This document shows, in pieces, positions 1-9,864 of a stretch of 64,000 nt of DNA. Origin of the DNA: Gammaproteobacteria bacterium (GTDB lineage: Bacteria; Pseudomonadota; Gammaproteobacteria; Pseudomonadales; Pseudohongiellaceae); NCBI GenBank assembly GCA_030654835.1, contig JAURWS010000012.1, positions 62,001 through 126,000 on the forward strand, given 5' to 3'. Both the position numbers and the translations under genes were made by a program. A model generated the notes under the pieces. It worked only from the letters and a program-made list of their open reading frames with translations. It did no database searches and was not told the origin of the DNA. Numbering within the stretch: the stretch's first letter is position 1; each line of letters starts with the position of its first letter.

Positions 1-455
1 TACAGTGCTCCGGCGCGGGCGGGCAGCCCGGCCAGCGCCAGCTTCACCGCCGCCAGCTCGGCGGCCGCCTTGCGCGACAGCCCCGCGTGCTCGATCAACG
101 GCAGGGCGATGTTCTCCAGCACCGTCAGTGACGAGAACAGGGCGCCGCGCTGAAACAGCACGCCGATGCGCCGCTCGAGGGCCGAACGCTGGTCTGGCGG
201 GAGCTGCAGCAGGTCCTGACCGAACAGGTTGACCTGCCCGGCGTTCGGCCTGTGCAGCCCGACGATGGAGCGCAGCAGCACGGATTTGCCACTGCCGGAG
301 CCGCCCACCACGCCGAGAATCTCGCCGCGATAGATGTCCAGATCGAGCCCTTCATGCACCACATTGCTGCCGAAGCGGTTGTTCAGCCCGCGCACCTCAA
401 TGATGGCCTCGCGCGTCGCCGGGCGCTGTTGTGTTGCACCGTTTGCGGTAGTCAC
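1..455 (-). CDS. ABC transporter ATP-binding protein, MlaF-like (partial, 3' end cut by window)
   Basis: This is the ATPase of an Mla/Mce-type phospholipid or organic-solvent-resistance ABC importer at the inner membrane. From a GTG at 455 I read about 151 residues before the window edge. They include a Walker A motif GGSGSGKS, a Q-loop region reading GVLFQRGALFSSLTVLENIA that is typical of MlaF, and the start of the helical domain. The signature motif, Walker B and C-terminus are missing. The GTG start overlaps the stop codon of the upstream permease by 4 bp (GTGA), which implies translational coupling. The frame is unambiguous, although no long ATG-initiated frame marks it. The family call is firm; the substrate is inferred from the permease type. 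Confidence 0.85.
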   Translation of the reverse strand, partial: MTTANGATQQRPATREAIIEVRGLNNRFGSNVVHEGLDLDIYRGEILGVVGGSGSGKSVLLRSIVGLHRPNAGQVNLFGQDLLQLPPDQRSALERRIGVLFQRGALFSSLTVLENIALPLIEHAGLSRKAAAELAAVKLALAGLPARAGAL

Positions 456-1585
456 CAGCCCATCTCCATGTAGAACAGCGCGGCCACGGCATCCAGAAGG
501 ATCACCGCGAAAATGGATTGTACTACGGCAGAGGTGGTGTGTTCGCCGACCGACTGTGCGCTGCCCTGCACTTTGAAGCCTTCAAGACAGCCAATAAGCG
601 CGATCACCAGCGCGAAAAAAGGCGCCTTGGCCAGGCCGAGCAAGATGTGGCGCAGGGGAATCTCCTGCACGATGCCGAGGAAGCGGGCGAAGCTGACATC
701 CAGCGTCAGCACGGACACCAGCGCACCACCGAGCATGCCGGCGATGACGGCGATGAAAGAGAGCAGCGGCAGCATGATGAGCAGGGCCAGCAGCCGTGGC
801 AGCACCAGCAGCTCGATGGGGCTCAGCCCCTGCACGCTGAGGGCGTCCAGTTCCTCATTCACCTTCATTGAGCCGATCTGCGCCGTGAAGGCGCTGGCGG
901 TGCGGCCAGCCAGCAGAATCGCCGCGAGCAGCACGCCGAGTTCGCGCATGAAGGCATAGCCCACCAGATCCACGGTGTAGATCGTGGCGCCGAAGTTGGC
1001 CAGCACGGTGGCACCGAGGAAGGCGACGACACAGCCCACCAGAAAATTCAGCAGAAAGATGATGGGCACGGCGTTGAGGCCGGTCTGGTGCATCTGCGCC
1101 ACCAGCGCGGTGGGCCGCCAGCGCCAGGGGCGGGGCAGCAGACGCACCAGTGTCAGCAGGGTCAGGCCGAGGAAGTTGAGGAACTGCTCCAGTTCGTGCC
1201 AGCCGCTGACGACCAGCTTGCCGAGCTTGGCCAGCCCATCGCTTGGGCGCTTGTGTGGCTGAGCGGTTTCACTCTCGCGCCCGGTCATGGCTGTCGCCAC
1301 AGCCAGCAGCAGCGCCTGCCGCTCGGCCGACAGTCCGCTGGCAGTGGGGATGAGGGCGTTCAGCCGCTCCGCCCCCAGCATGTGCAGCAGCAATGCCGCC
1401 CCGGCAGTGTCCAGCGCGCTCAGGCCGGTGGTATCGAGAGACTTTATCGACGCGTTGGTGATTGAGTTGACAGTCTGCGAGTGTAGATTGGCGTCGCGGG
1501 CAAGAAGCGTGTAGTGCTCCAATGTCCAGTCGCCATGCAACAGCAGGCGCGAGGAGCCGGAGTCGATGGTCAGCGTTGGGGTCAT
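452..1585 (-). CDS. MlaE/YrbE-type ABC transporter permease with N-terminal STAS-like domain
   Basis: This inner-membrane permease of an Mla-type lipid transporter partners with the ATPase encoded immediately downstream. The first ~100 residues form a STAS-like domain (TLTIDSGSSRLLLHGDW onward). The MlaE domain follows with about five hydrophobic segments and the family pattern GRTASAFTAQIGSMKVNEEL near the middle. The C-terminus ends YMEMGW. A longer frame reaches back to 1684, but the extra 33 residues look non-coding, and the ATG at 1585 starts directly on the STAS fold; this gives 377 aa. The gene diverges from aioB, leaving about 180 bp of shared upstream DNA. STAS-MlaE fusions are known in Proteobacteria. 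I see no mlaD, mlaC or mlaB here. Confidence 0.85.
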   Translation of the reverse strand: MTPTLTIDSGSSRLLLHGDWTLEHYTLLARDANLHSQTVNSITNASIKSLDTTGLSALDTAGAALLLHMLGAERLNALIPTASGLSAERQALLLAVATAMTGRESETAQPHKRPSDGLAKLGKLVVSGWHELEQFLNFLGLTLLTLVRLLPRPWRWRPTALVAQMHQTGLNAVPIIFLLNFLVGCVVAFLGATVLANFGATIYTVDLVGYAFMRELGVLLAAILLAGRTASAFTAQIGSMKVNEELDALSVQGLSPIELLVLPRLLALLIMLPLLSFIAVIAGMLGGALVSVLTLDVSFARFLGIVQEIPLRHILLGLAKAPFFALVIALIGCLEGFKVQGSAQSVGEHTTSAVVQSIFAVILLDAVAALFYMEMGW

Positions 1586-1649
1586 GCGGGCAATATACGG
1601 AGGGGGGTGGCGATGGTCAACCGCCGCCTCCCACCGGGTGGCGCTTGAA

Positions 1650-1678
1650 TTGACAGGCTGCTGGTGGCAGTCCATATT
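1650..1678 (+). promoter_or_regulatory. candidate sigma-70 promoter of the aioBA operon
   Basis: TTGACA (1650-1655), a 17-bp spacer and CATATT (1673-1678) lie 87 bp before the aioB start, in the divergent gap with the permease gene. The -35 box is perfect and the -10 box is 4 of 6. No sigma-54 element is visible, although some aio operons are known to use AioSR with sigma-54. Confidence 0.4.
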
Positions 1679-1764
1679 CAGCACAACTTTTACAGGCCGC
1701 TGTGCAGGTTTTCGGCAGTGGTTTTTACGCGGATTTTCATGCAGCGCTTAAATGGAGTAGGTAA

Positions 1765-2271
1765 ATGTCTCTGAGTAGACGCGATTTCTTCAAGGTCGGT
1801 GGCGTCGGTGCGCTGGCCGCGACTGTGGCACCCGGCACGTTGGCCCAGTCCGCAGCAGTGCCTGCCGGTGGCGCCGTATTGAGCCATCCGGCCACGCTGG
1901 TGGCAGAGATCAGCGGACTGCGGGTGAATCAGCCCGTCTCCTTCAATTACCCGGACAGCAGCTCGCCCTGCCAGCTGCTCAAGATGGGACGTGAGGTTCC
2001 CGGCGGGGTCGGACCTGAGGGTGACATCGTCGCCTACAGCATTCTCTGCCCGCACATGGGTTGCCCGACGCAGTATGACGGCGAGGCGCGCAGCTTCAAA
2101 TGTGGTTGTCACTTCAGTGTGTTTGATCCGGAGATGGAGGGGCAGCAGGTCTGTGGTCAGGCGACTCAGAACATGCCGCGCATCGAGCTGAACTTTGATG
2201 CCGCGCGCGGCACCGTTGAGGCGGTGGGTGTGCATGGTCTGATCTATGGTCGGCAGGCCAATACCCTTTAG
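1765..2271 (+). CDS. aioB: arsenite oxidase small subunit (Rieske 2Fe-2S protein)
   Basis: This is the electron-transfer subunit of periplasmic arsenite oxidase; it takes electrons from the AioA 3Fe-4S centre and passes them to cytochrome c or azurin. The N-terminus SRRDFFK followed by a hydrophobic Ala-rich stretch is a Tat signal, as expected because AioAB is exported folded. The Rieske ligands are Cys95, His97, Cys113 and His116. Cys100 and Cys115 sit where the Alcaligenes faecalis-type enzyme forms a disulfide that tunes redox potential, and the 18-residue spacing between ligand cysteines matches that type. The 168-aa length is normal. A ribosome site (GGAGTAGG) precedes the ATG, and aioA follows 23 bp downstream. 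No aioXSR genes are visible upstream. Confidence 0.95.
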   Translation: MSLSRRDFFKVGGVGALAATVAPGTLAQSAAVPAGGAVLSHPATLVAEISGLRVNQPVSFNYPDSSSPCQLLKMGREVPGGVGPEGDIVAYSILCPHMGCPTQYDGEARSFKCGCHFSVFDPEMEGQQVCGQATQNMPRIELNFDAARGTVEAVGVHGLIYGRQANTL

Positions 2272-2294
2272 CAGAATTCGCAGGAGTCACCCGC

Positions 2295-4733
2295 ATGTCG
2301 CGTATCAATGATCGCATCCCTCTGCCGCCGACCAGCGCGCAGACCACCAACCTGACCTGCCACTTCTGCATCGTCGGTTGTGGCTACAAGGTCCACAAAT
2401 GGCCGGAACATCAGGAAGGCGGCCGTGCGCCGCAAGACAACGCGCTGGGTCTGGATTTCACCCGCCAGCTCGCGCCGCTGCAGGTCTGCCTGTCCCCCGG
2501 CATGGTCAACACCATTCAGGACAACGACGGCAGCCGTCATCACATCATGATCGTCCCTGACAAGGACTGTGTGGTGAATCAGGGCCAGGCCTCCACGCGT
2601 GGGGGCATGCTCGGGCACCTCATGTACAACGGCAAAGGCCCTTCGGCCAGCCGCCTGATACAGCCGCTGCTGTATCGCGGAGCCAACTGGCGCGAAAGCC
2701 CTTGGGAACAGGCGCTGGCGCTCTACGCAGGGCTCACCAAGAAGATTCTCGACGAGGATGGCCCGGACGAGATCTATTTCAACCTCTTCGACCACGGTGG
2801 CGCTGGCGGCGGCTATGAAAATACCTGGGGCACTGGCAAGCTGATCTTCACCGGTCTGCAGACGCAGAAGGTGCGCATTCACAACCGCCCGGCGTATAAC
2901 TCCGAGTGTCACGCCACCCGCGACATGGGCATCAACGAGCTGAACAACAGCTACGAAGATGCGGAAGTGGCCGATGTGCTGTGGTCCATCGGCAACAACC
3001 CCTACGAGACGCAGACCAATTATTTTCTGGTGCACTGGATTCCCAATCTGCAGGGCGGCACTGTCAGCAAGAAACAGCAGTGGTTCCCCGGCGAGACCGT
3101 CGGCCGTGGCCGCGCGATCTTCGTCGACCCGCGTCGCACTACCTCGATTGCCATCGCCGAACAGGCAGCCGGTGCCGAGAATGTCCTGCATCTGGCGATC
3201 AATCCTGGCACCGACACGGCGCTGTTCAACGGACTGCTGACCTATGTGGCCGAGCAGGGCTGGCTGGACAGCGAGCTCATCGCCCAGCGCACCAATGGCT
3301 ACGAGCAGGCACTGAGTGCCAATCGCCTCAGTCTCGAAGATTGCACTGAAATCACTGGCGTGCCGGTGGCGCAGCTGATTCAGGCCGCCGAGTGGTCCTA
3401 CAAGCCCAAGGCCTCCGGCCACATGCCGCGCACCATGCATGCCTATGAGAAGGGCATCATCTGGGGCAACGACAATTACCGTATCCAGTCCGCGCTCGTG
3501 AATCTGGTGCTGGCCACCGGCAATGTCGGTGGGCGACGTGGCGCCGGTGTCGTGCGCATGGGCGGACATCAGGAAGGTTATGTGCGTCCGCCGTTCCCCG
3601 GTGGCCGGCCCGCGCCTTATGTCGATGGCGAGATCATCGCCGGACGCGGCAAGATCCTCACCACCTGGGCCTGCGATGCGTTCCGCAGTACCCACAACGC
3701 GCAGAATTACCGGGCGGCGGTGATTCGCCGCGCCAACATCGTTCGTGAGGCGATCGATCAGGCCCGCGGTGCCAGCACCGCTGAGCTGATCGATATCATT
3801 TATGACGCGGTCACCAACAAGGGCGGCCTGTTCGTGGTATCCATCGACATCTATCCGAAGCCCTTCGGCGAAGCAGGGCACATGATGCTGCCTGCCACCG
3901 TGCCCGGCGAGATGAACCTGACCTCGATGAACGGCGAGCGCCGTATGCGCCTCTCCGAAAAATTCATGGACGCGCCCGGCAGCGCGAAGCCGGACTGCCT
4001 GATTGCCGCCGACATCGCCAATGCACTCAAGTCGCTCTATGAACAGGACGGCAACAGCGCCATGGCCGCGCGCTTTGAGGGCTTCGAGTGGAGCAGCGAG
4101 GAAGACGCCTTCATGGACGGCTTCAACAGCAACGACAGCGACATGGTGACCTACGAGCGCCTGCGTGCCCTCGGCAACAATGGCGTGCAACTGCCGGTCA
4201 CTGGTTTGGAGAACGGACTTCTGGTTGGCACCGAGGTGACGTATACCGAGCGTTTCGACACCGAAGATGGCCGTGCGAAATTCCAGCCCTCGCCGTGGAA
4301 CGGCCTGCTGGCCGAGGCGCAGCAGCAGAAAGACAAGTATCCCTTCTGGGTCAACAATGGTCGCGTCAACGAGTTGTGGCAGACGCTCTACAACGACGAG
4401 CACGTCGAGTTCCGCACCAGCCGCTGGCCGATGACGCTGGTGGAGATTGGCGGCGAGGACGCGCAACGTCTCGGCATCAGCAGCGGTGACGTGGTGGAAC
4501 TGTTCAACGATTACGGCGCGACGCAAGGCATGGCACACGTGGAGCCGACCATCAAACCGGGCCAGGTGTTCATGCAGGCGATGGGCCGCAACGGTGTGAT
4601 GGGCGACCTGGCCACCACGGCGGTGGATCAGAATATCCTGCCCTATTACAAGGGCACCTGGGCGGACGTACGGCGTATCGGTGACATGGGGCTGAGCAGG
4701 ACGGTGACGTCCAAGCGGCGGCATTTCGTTTAA
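2295..4733 (+). CDS. aioA: arsenite oxidase large subunit (molybdopterin, 3Fe-4S)
   Basis: This is the catalytic subunit oxidising arsenite to arsenate in the periplasm, a DMSO-reductase-family enzyme with Mo-bis(pyranopterin guanine dinucleotide). The 812-aa length is close to the usual ~820-830. Cys22, Cys25 and Cys29 (TCHFCIVGC) are the 3Fe-4S ligands, with no fourth cysteine, as is typical for AioA. The segment [10 protein letters not shown] and the pair Arg421/His425 (RMGGHQEGY) match the arsenite-binding residues known from A. faecalis AioA by spacing. There is no Tat signal of its own; AioA is known to be exported with AioB. The ribosome site AGGAG sits just before the ATG. A methyltransferase-fold gene follows 43 bp after the stop. 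Confidence 0.96.
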   Translation: MSRINDRIPLPPTSAQTTNLTCHFCIVGCGYKVHKWPEHQEGGRAPQDNALGLDFTRQLAPLQVCLSPGMVNTIQDNDGSRHHIMIVPDKDCVVNQGQASTRGGMLGHLMYNGKGPSASRLIQPLLYRGANWRESPWEQALALYAGLTKKILDEDGPDEIYFNLFDHGGAGGGYENTWGTGKLIFTGLQTQKVRIHNRPAYNSECHATRDMGINELNNSYEDAEVADVLWSIGNNPYETQTNYFLVHWIPNLQGGTVSKKQQWFPGETVGRGRAIFVDPRRTTSIAIAEQAAGAENVLHLAINPGTDTALFNGLLTYVAEQGWLDSELIAQRTNGYEQALSANRLSLEDCTEITGVPVAQLIQAAEWSYKPKASGHMPRTMHAYEKGIIWGNDNYRIQSALVNLVLATGNVGGRRGAGVVRMGGHQEGYVRPPFPGGRPAPYVDGEIIAGRGKILTTWACDAFRSTHNAQNYRAAVIRRANIVREAIDQARGASTAELIDIIYDAVTNKGGLFVVSIDIYPKPFGEAGHMMLPATVPGEMNLTSMNGERRMRLSEKFMDAPGSAKPDCLIAADIANALKSLYEQDGNSAMAARFEGFEWSSEEDAFMDGFNSNDSDMVTYERLRALGNNGVQLPVTGLENGLLVGTEVTYTERFDTEDGRAKFQPSPWNGLLAEAQQQKDKYPFWVNNGRVNELWQTLYNDEHVEFRTSRWPMTLVEIGGEDAQRLGISSGDVVELFNDYGATQGMAHVEPTIKPGQVFMQAMGRNGVMGDLATTAVDQNILPYYKGTWADVRRIGDMGLSRTVTSKRRHFV

Positions 4734-4776
4734 ATTGAATATCAATAACAAAACAACCAACAAGGCGGAACTGCTC

Positions 4777-5496
4777 ATGCGTCACTATCGATATCTGTTG
4801 TCAACGCTGCTCCTGATAGTCACCTCTGCCTGTGCCGCACCGGCACCGACCGATGGTTTCTACACCATCGATCCTTCACGCAGCAATGGGGGCACCGGGC
4901 GCTTCTACATGGATCGGGAAATCTCCGATGTGATGGGGCACCTGGCGGCGGACTGGCTGGAGCGTCCGCAGCGCACCCACGAGGAGATGCCCGACGAGGT
5001 CGTCGCCAACATGGGCCTGAAGCCGACGGATGTGGTTGCCGACATCGGCGCCGGGTCCGGCTACTTCACCATCAGGATTGCCAGGCAGGTGCCGCAGGGC
5101 AGCGTGCTGGCCGTCGATATTCAGCCGGAGATGCTGGAGATTCTGGAGAACCGCCGTCGCGAAGAAGGGCTCGACAATATCAGCGGTGTGCTGGGCGAAA
5201 TCGATGACACCCACCTGCCGGCCAACTCCGTCGACGTCGCCTTTCTTGTCGACGCCTATCACGAGTTCTCGCATCCGCGCGAGATGCTGCAGAGCATCTA
5301 CGATTCGCTGAAGCCTGGTGGCCACCTGATCCTCGTCGAATACCGCGCCGAAGACCCGAACGTGCCGATTCGCACACTGCACAAGATGACGCAGCGGCAG
5401 GTGCGCCGCGAGATGAGTGTTCTGAATTTCGAATGGGAGAAGACGCTCGACTTCCTGCCCTGGCAGCACATGATGTTCTTCACCAAGCCGGAGTAA
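4777..5496 (+). CDS. class I SAM-dependent methyltransferase-fold protein with export/lipoprotein-type signal
   Basis: The protein has a Rossmann-type methyltransferase fold. Motif I reads VVADIGAGSGYFTIRIA, an acidic residue (VDIQPEML) ends strand 2, and motif IV-like DVAFLVDAYHEF and the post-motif SLKPGGHLILVEY follow. Before the fold is a signal sequence whose hydrophobic core ends TSAC, a weak lipobox. I chose the ATG at 4777, preceded by AAGGCGG; an in-frame TTG at 4735 would add 14 residues. The only cysteine is the putative lipobox one, so the catalytic cysteines of arsenite methyltransferase ArsM are absent and this is not ArsM. It follows aioA closely and is probably co-transcribed. 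Exported proteins with this fold exist (predicted methyltransferase families), but their substrate is unknown. Confidence 0.75.
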   Translation: MRHYRYLLSTLLLIVTSACAAPAPTDGFYTIDPSRSNGGTGRFYMDREISDVMGHLAADWLERPQRTHEEMPDEVVANMGLKPTDVVADIGAGSGYFTIRIARQVPQGSVLAVDIQPEMLEILENRRREEGLDNISGVLGEIDDTHLPANSVDVAFLVDAYHEFSHPREMLQSIYDSLKPGGHLILVEYRAEDPNVPIRTLHKMTQRQVRREMSVLNFEWEKTLDFLPWQHMMFFTKPE

Positions 5497-5517
5497 TCCG
5501 GCTGTCCCGATCTTGAC

Positions 5518-6105
5518 TCAACGCCGCCAGGTTTCGTAGAGCTGGCGCGCGGCAGGCTCGATCTTCGTGATCGAACTCTGCTGCGCTTGCGGCGTCAGCG
5601 CCTCCCATTCGTCGAAATGCTCCTCCGTGCCGTGCAGGCGAATGCAGTCCAGCGCCTCTTGCGCGTGTGCAGGCAAGTCGGACCAACCGCCCGCCGCCCT
5701 CACGCCGCGCAGATAACCGAAGCACCACTCCTCTGCGCTGAGGAGCTTGCCCTCATCCGCCCCCAACGTGGTTTCAATCTGATTGAAATGCGCGGCAAAT
5801 TCGTCGGGCCACCTGAGCATCACCGCCGCTGTATTGGTCAGATGCTGCAGCAGCAGATCGAGAAACCTCTCCAGCTCCTCCTCGCTCTGCCAGTCCGGCT
5901 GCAGGCTCTCTCCGCCCCAGAGTGCGGGATACCAGACGCTCATCGGCAGCATTTCCGGATGCGTGACGATGGCGGTCAGAAAGCCGTCCAGTTCCGAGAA
6001 ATCCAGCACGGACTCATCATTGCCGTATTCCAGCAGTTTGTCGGCGATGAATTTGCGCTCGCGGACGCTGAGTGATTCGGGGGTGTGATGAAGGGTGTGG
6101 TGCAT
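5518..6105 (-). CDS. UPF0149 (YecA-like) family protein
   Basis: A 195-aa soluble protein of the UPF0149/YecA family, recognised from the N-terminal pattern LDFSELDGFLTAIVTHPEML and the central EEWCFGYLRGV segment. Unlike E. coli YecA it has no C-terminal SEC-C zinc-binding tail; it ends TWRR. The function of the family is not established. It is convergent with the methyltransferase gene (21 bp between stops) and stands alone. The start ATG at 6105 gives MHHTLHHTPESLSVRERKF, with the UPF0149 match beginning about residue 15. Confidence 0.8.
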   Translation of the reverse strand: MHHTLHHTPESLSVRERKFIADKLLEYGNDESVLDFSELDGFLTAIVTHPEMLPMSVWYPALWGGESLQPDWQSEEELERFLDLLLQHLTNTAAVMLRWPDEFAAHFNQIETTLGADEGKLLSAEEWCFGYLRGVRAAGGWSDLPAHAQEALDCIRLHGTEEHFDEWEALTPQAQQSSITKIEPAARQLYETWRR

Positions 6106-6364
6106 GGCACAGGTTTCTCGTGTTCGTTGGGTTAGACGCGATCCTTGCCGTCGCGGTGATGCGAAGGATTCGCCCCGCGTGTCATTCCTATGAATTCCTG
6201 ATCAGTGGCGAGTTGAAAATCTACACTGGCCTATGCGGGAAGAGCAAGCGGTTGAACAGAACACTCGCGACATCGGGCGCCGCAACGCGCTCCGCAAGCG
6301 AAGTGTTTGCACTTTCTCGTATCGCTGTATACTGCGGCCTCTCCTTCCTTTAAAGGGAAATGTC

Positions 6365-8983
6365 GTGATCTCTGACCTTGTTGATCTTGTTGCTGACTGG
6401 TACTGGGAGTTGGACGCTGATCTGCGCTTCACGCAGCTCAAAACCCTGAACGGTATCAAGAACAGCGACTTCACTGCGCAACGCTGCCTGCATAAGCAAT
6501 TGTGGGAAACGGACTTCGAGGTACAGGTCGGCACGGACTGGGATGCTCAACGTCAATCGCTGGAACAGCACAAGCCCTTGCACGACCTGATTATTCACCG
6601 GCCTGTGCAAAGCGGTGAGGAGTGTTATCTCAGCCTCAGCGGCAAACCTGTGTTTGACAGTGCGCAGCAGTTCACCGGTTATCGTGGCATTGCCAAAGAC
6701 GTAAGCGCCTTCCAGCGCAACTATGAAAACCTCTCCCGCTTTCGCGAGGCCATGGATATGTGTGGTGATTCCATTTATCTCACCGACGTCTCGACCATGA
6801 CATTCCTCGACGTGAATACCACTGCGTCTGAAAAAATGGGGTACACGCGCGCCGAATTGCTGAAGATGGGGCCGGTCGATTTGTTGATGGCAGATCGTCA
6901 GTCATTGCAAAAGGGTTTCCAGGCAGTCATCGACGCCGGAGCGCAGGGTGTGAAACTGGAATCGACGGCGCTGTCCAAAACCGGTCAAAAATCTATCGCT
7001 GAAGTGCACCGGCGGCCCATGAAGGTGGGGAACCGCTGGATCATCGTCAGCATTGCGCGCGACGTGACCGCACGCAAGCGTGCTGAAAGCGCCGCTGTGC
7101 GCCTTGGGCGTATGTATGCAGCGCTCAGCGCCACGGAGGAGGCCATTCTGCGTACCCGTTCGCCTGCAGAGCTATTTCAGCGCGTGTGTGATGCGGCTGT
7201 CGACGGTGGAAAATTCCTGACGACTGCTGTCCTGCTTAAAAAACCGAACGACAAAAAACTGCATCTTACTGCGGGCAGTGGTCATGGCCTCGAAGTGCTG
7301 CAGACCACGGATATTTCCCTTGATGAGACACAGCCTTCTGGACGTGGCCTGGTCGGCACTGCCTGCCGTACCGGGAGGTCGCGTGTCAGCAATGATTATG
7401 CTCAAGACCCGGACACTACCCCCTGGCATGCCCTGGCACAGCAGATCGGTATTGCCGCAGCCACAGCGGTGCCTATTCGCCGAGGTCACGACACCATCGG
7501 CGCACTGCTGTTTTACTCAGATGAAAAATACGCATTCGATGCAGAGATCGTGGCGCTGCTGGAGCGCATGACAGAAAGCATGGTGTATGCGCTGGATAGC
7601 TTTGACCTGGAGGCTGAGCGCATCCGCAATCAGGAACATATTCACTACATTGCCACCCATGATTCCCTCACCAGCCTTCCCAATCGCGTGATGTTTCACG
7701 AGTTGCTGCACCATGCCGTGGAAAGCGGCAAGCGTTACGGCCGCAAGTTCGCTCTGTTCTTCCTCGACCTCGATCGATTCAAGTTCATTAATGATTCGCT
7801 GGGGCATGAGGCGGGCGATATTGTGCTGCAGGAAATGTCTGAACGCTTCAACGCCTGCTTGCGTGCCAGCGATGTGGTGGCCCGTCTCGGTGGTGATGAA
7901 TTTGTGATTCTGCTTAGCGAGATCAACACGACAAGACAAGTGACCGTTACGGCGAAGAAGCTACTTGCCGCCGCGATTAAACCGGTTAGAGCGCTTGGAC
8001 AGGATTGTCGAGTGACTGTCAGCATTGGCATCGCGTTATTCCCAAGGGATGGTGGTGATGAAACAACACTGATGAAGAACGCGGACATGGCGATGTACCT
8101 TGCCAAGGAAGAGGGGAGAAATAATTTCCACTTTTACTCCGCCGAGGTCAAGGCTCATTCACTGGAGCGCATGATGCTCGAAACCGGGTTGCGAAATGCT
8201 CTGCATCGCAACGAATTGTCGCTGCATTATCAGCCAAAAATGGACTCCAGGACTGGCCGAATCAACGGTGTCGAAGCGTTGCTGCGCTGGCATAGTCCGG
8301 AACTCGGTCAGGTATCACCGATGCAGTTGCTCCCGGTGGCGGAAGAGACCGGCCTGATTATCCCCATCGGTCGCTGGGTGCTGAAGACCGCGTGTGAACA
8401 GAACGTTGCCTGGCAGCGCGAGGGTCTGCCACCCATCTGTGTGGCGATCAATCTCTCGGTACGCCAGTTTGACGACCGTGATCTGCTGATCGATCTCGCA
8501 ACAGCTCTGCAGGACAGTGGCATGGCTCCCGAATTGCTCGAACTCGAGTTGACAGAAAGCATGGTGATGCGCGATGTAGAGCACGCCGTCACTCTGCTGA
8601 AAGCCATCAAAGACATGGGCATACGTCTCGCCATTGATGACTTCGGGACGGGCTATGCCTCTCTCTCGCAAATAAAGCGTTTTCCTATCGATACCTTGAA
8701 AGTGGATCGCTCTTTTGTGCGTCAGATTGGTCTCGATCCTGTTGACAGCACCTCCGAGAATACTGAAAACCGGTCAATTACCGATGCGATTCTTGCCATG
8801 GGTAAGACACTGAGCCTGACGGTGGTTGCTGAAGGCGTCGAGACACTGGAGCAGGAGCAATACCTGCGGCAGCACAACTGTGACGAAATGCAGGGCTACT
8901 ATTTCAGCCGACCGCTGACGGCCGGAGATTTTTCGGTAATGCTGCGAGAGAATGATGAATCAGGCAAGGGAGTAGCACTTTGA
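6365..8983 (+). CDS. PAS-PAS-GAF-GGDEF-EAL cyclic-di-GMP protein
   Basis: This is a bifunctional-type c-di-GMP turnover protein. Order: a PAS domain (DLVADWYWELDADLRF), a second PAS (SIYLTDVSTMTFLDVN, ending at an ITARKRAE-type linker), a GAF domain, a GGDEF domain with intact GGDEF at residues 509-513, and an EAL domain with EALLRW from residue 637. An RxxD inhibitory site (RASD) lies exactly five residues before GGDEF, so the cyclase half probably has product inhibition. No membrane segment is visible, so it is predicted cytosolic. The frame is open back to 6233, but the upstream 44 residues look like non-coding DNA; the GTG at 6365, preceded by AAAGGGAA, starts directly on the PAS domain (872 aa). 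The pirin gene overlaps its stop codon. Confidence 0.85.
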   Translation: MISDLVDLVADWYWELDADLRFTQLKTLNGIKNSDFTAQRCLHKQLWETDFEVQVGTDWDAQRQSLEQHKPLHDLIIHRPVQSGEECYLSLSGKPVFDSAQQFTGYRGIAKDVSAFQRNYENLSRFREAMDMCGDSIYLTDVSTMTFLDVNTTASEKMGYTRAELLKMGPVDLLMADRQSLQKGFQAVIDAGAQGVKLESTALSKTGQKSIAEVHRRPMKVGNRWIIVSIARDVTARKRAESAAVRLGRMYAALSATEEAILRTRSPAELFQRVCDAAVDGGKFLTTAVLLKKPNDKKLHLTAGSGHGLEVLQTTDISLDETQPSGRGLVGTACRTGRSRVSNDYAQDPDTTPWHALAQQIGIAAATAVPIRRGHDTIGALLFYSDEKYAFDAEIVALLERMTESMVYALDSFDLEAERIRNQEHIHYIATHDSLTSLPNRVMFHELLHHAVESGKRYGRKFALFFLDLDRFKFINDSLGHEAGDIVLQEMSERFNACLRASDVVARLGGDEFVILLSEINTTRQVTVTAKKLLAAAIKPVRALGQDCRVTVSIGIALFPRDGGDETTLMKNADMAMYLAKEEGRNNFHFYSAEVKAHSLERMMLETGLRNALHRNELSLHYQPKMDSRTGRINGVEALLRWHSPELGQVSPMQLLPVAEETGLIIPIGRWVLKTACEQNVAWQREGLPPICVAINLSVRQFDDRDLLIDLATALQDSGMAPELLELELTESMVMRDVEHAVTLLKAIKDMGIRLAIDDFGTGYASLSQIKRFPIDTLKVDRSFVRQIGLDPVDSTSENTENRSITDAILAMGKTLSLTVVAEGVETLEQEQYLRQHNCDEMQGYYFSRPLTAGDFSVMLRENDESGKGVAL

Positions 8984-9852
8984 GCAGTCTCATGCGGAGT
9001 GCTGAACTGGTGCTTATGCCACACGAGAAAGATCTGGGTGGTTTCAAGGTGCGGCGTCTGCTGCCATCGGTAAACCGCCAGATGGTCGGCCCCTGGATAT
9101 TCTTCGATCACATGGGACCCGCGCAGTTTCCCGCAGGGCAGGGCATCAGCGTGCGGCCGCATCCCCATATCGGTATCGCCACAGTCACGTATCTCTTCGA
9201 CGGTGAAATTCTGCATCGCGATTCGCTGGGGAGCCTGCAAGCCATTCGTCCGGGCGACGTCAACCTGATGGTCTGTGGCAGCGGCATCGTGCATTCCGAA
9301 CGCGAGCGTCCGCAGGTCACCGCCATTGATCACGCTTTGCACGGACTGCAGTTGTGGCTCGCGTTGCCGGAACGCGATGAGGAGGTGGAACCTTCCTTTC
9401 ATCACTATCCAGGCGCCTCGATTCCCGCGCTGCAAGTGGCAGGCGTGCCCGTCCGGGTGATGATGGGCAGCGCGTATGGTGCCACGTCGCCTGTGCGCAC
9501 ATTCTCTGAGACGCTGTATGTCGAGGCGCAGCTGCAGGCTGGGCAAACGCTCGTGCTGCCGCGGGCGGAAGAGCGCGCTGTCTATGTCGCCAGTGGCTCG
9601 TTAACGGCGCCCGACACGATATTGCCGGAGTATTCGATGACTATCTTCGCCAATCAGCCTGGCGTTGCGGTGACGGCCACTACAGCAGCGCGAATCGCCA
9701 TCGTGGGCGGTGCGCCAATCGGCCAATGCTTCATCGAGTGGAACTTCTTGTCGAGCCGCAAGGAGCGCATCGAGCAGGCGAAGCGCGACTGGACGGAAGG
9801 GCGTTTTACGAAAGTGGCAGGGGATGAGGTGGAGTTTATTCCGTTGCCGTGA
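8980..9852 (+). CDS. pirin family protein
   Basis: A bicupin pirin of 290 aa. The N-terminal cupin carries the metal-binding pattern with RPHPHIGIATVTYLFDGE and the later SGIVHSER, which hold the usual three His and one Glu ligands. Pirins are non-haem iron proteins; some bacterial members are quercetin dioxygenases or redox regulators, and the substrate here cannot be told. I keep the TTG start at 8980 because GGGAG lies about 8 bp before it, and it overlaps the upstream TGA stop (TTGA), suggesting coupled translation. The alternative ATG at 8992 would shorten it by four residues. It is convergent with hipA. Confidence 0.85.
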   Translation: MSSLMRSAELVLMPHEKDLGGFKVRRLLPSVNRQMVGPWIFFDHMGPAQFPAGQGISVRPHPHIGIATVTYLFDGEILHRDSLGSLQAIRPGDVNLMVCGSGIVHSERERPQVTAIDHALHGLQLWLALPERDEEVEPSFHHYPGASIPALQVAGVPVRVMMGSAYGATSPVRTFSETLYVEAQLQAGQTLVLPRAEERAVYVASGSLTAPDTILPEYSMTIFANQPGVAVTATTAARIAIVGGAPIGQCFIEWNFLSSRKERIEQAKRDWTEGRFTKVAGDEVEFIPLP

Positions 9853-9864
9853 GGGGCGAACGGC

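Noticed and set aside
2268-4778. An 836-codon open frame antisense to aioA
   Set aside because: It mirrors aioA on the other strand, is rich in His/Arg/Ala/Gly typical of shadow frames in high-GC DNA and lacks any recognisable domain.
4777-5496. Arsenite methyltransferase ArsM in the aio operon
   Set aside because: The fold fits but the conserved ArsM cysteines are absent; the only cysteine is at the signal-peptide end.
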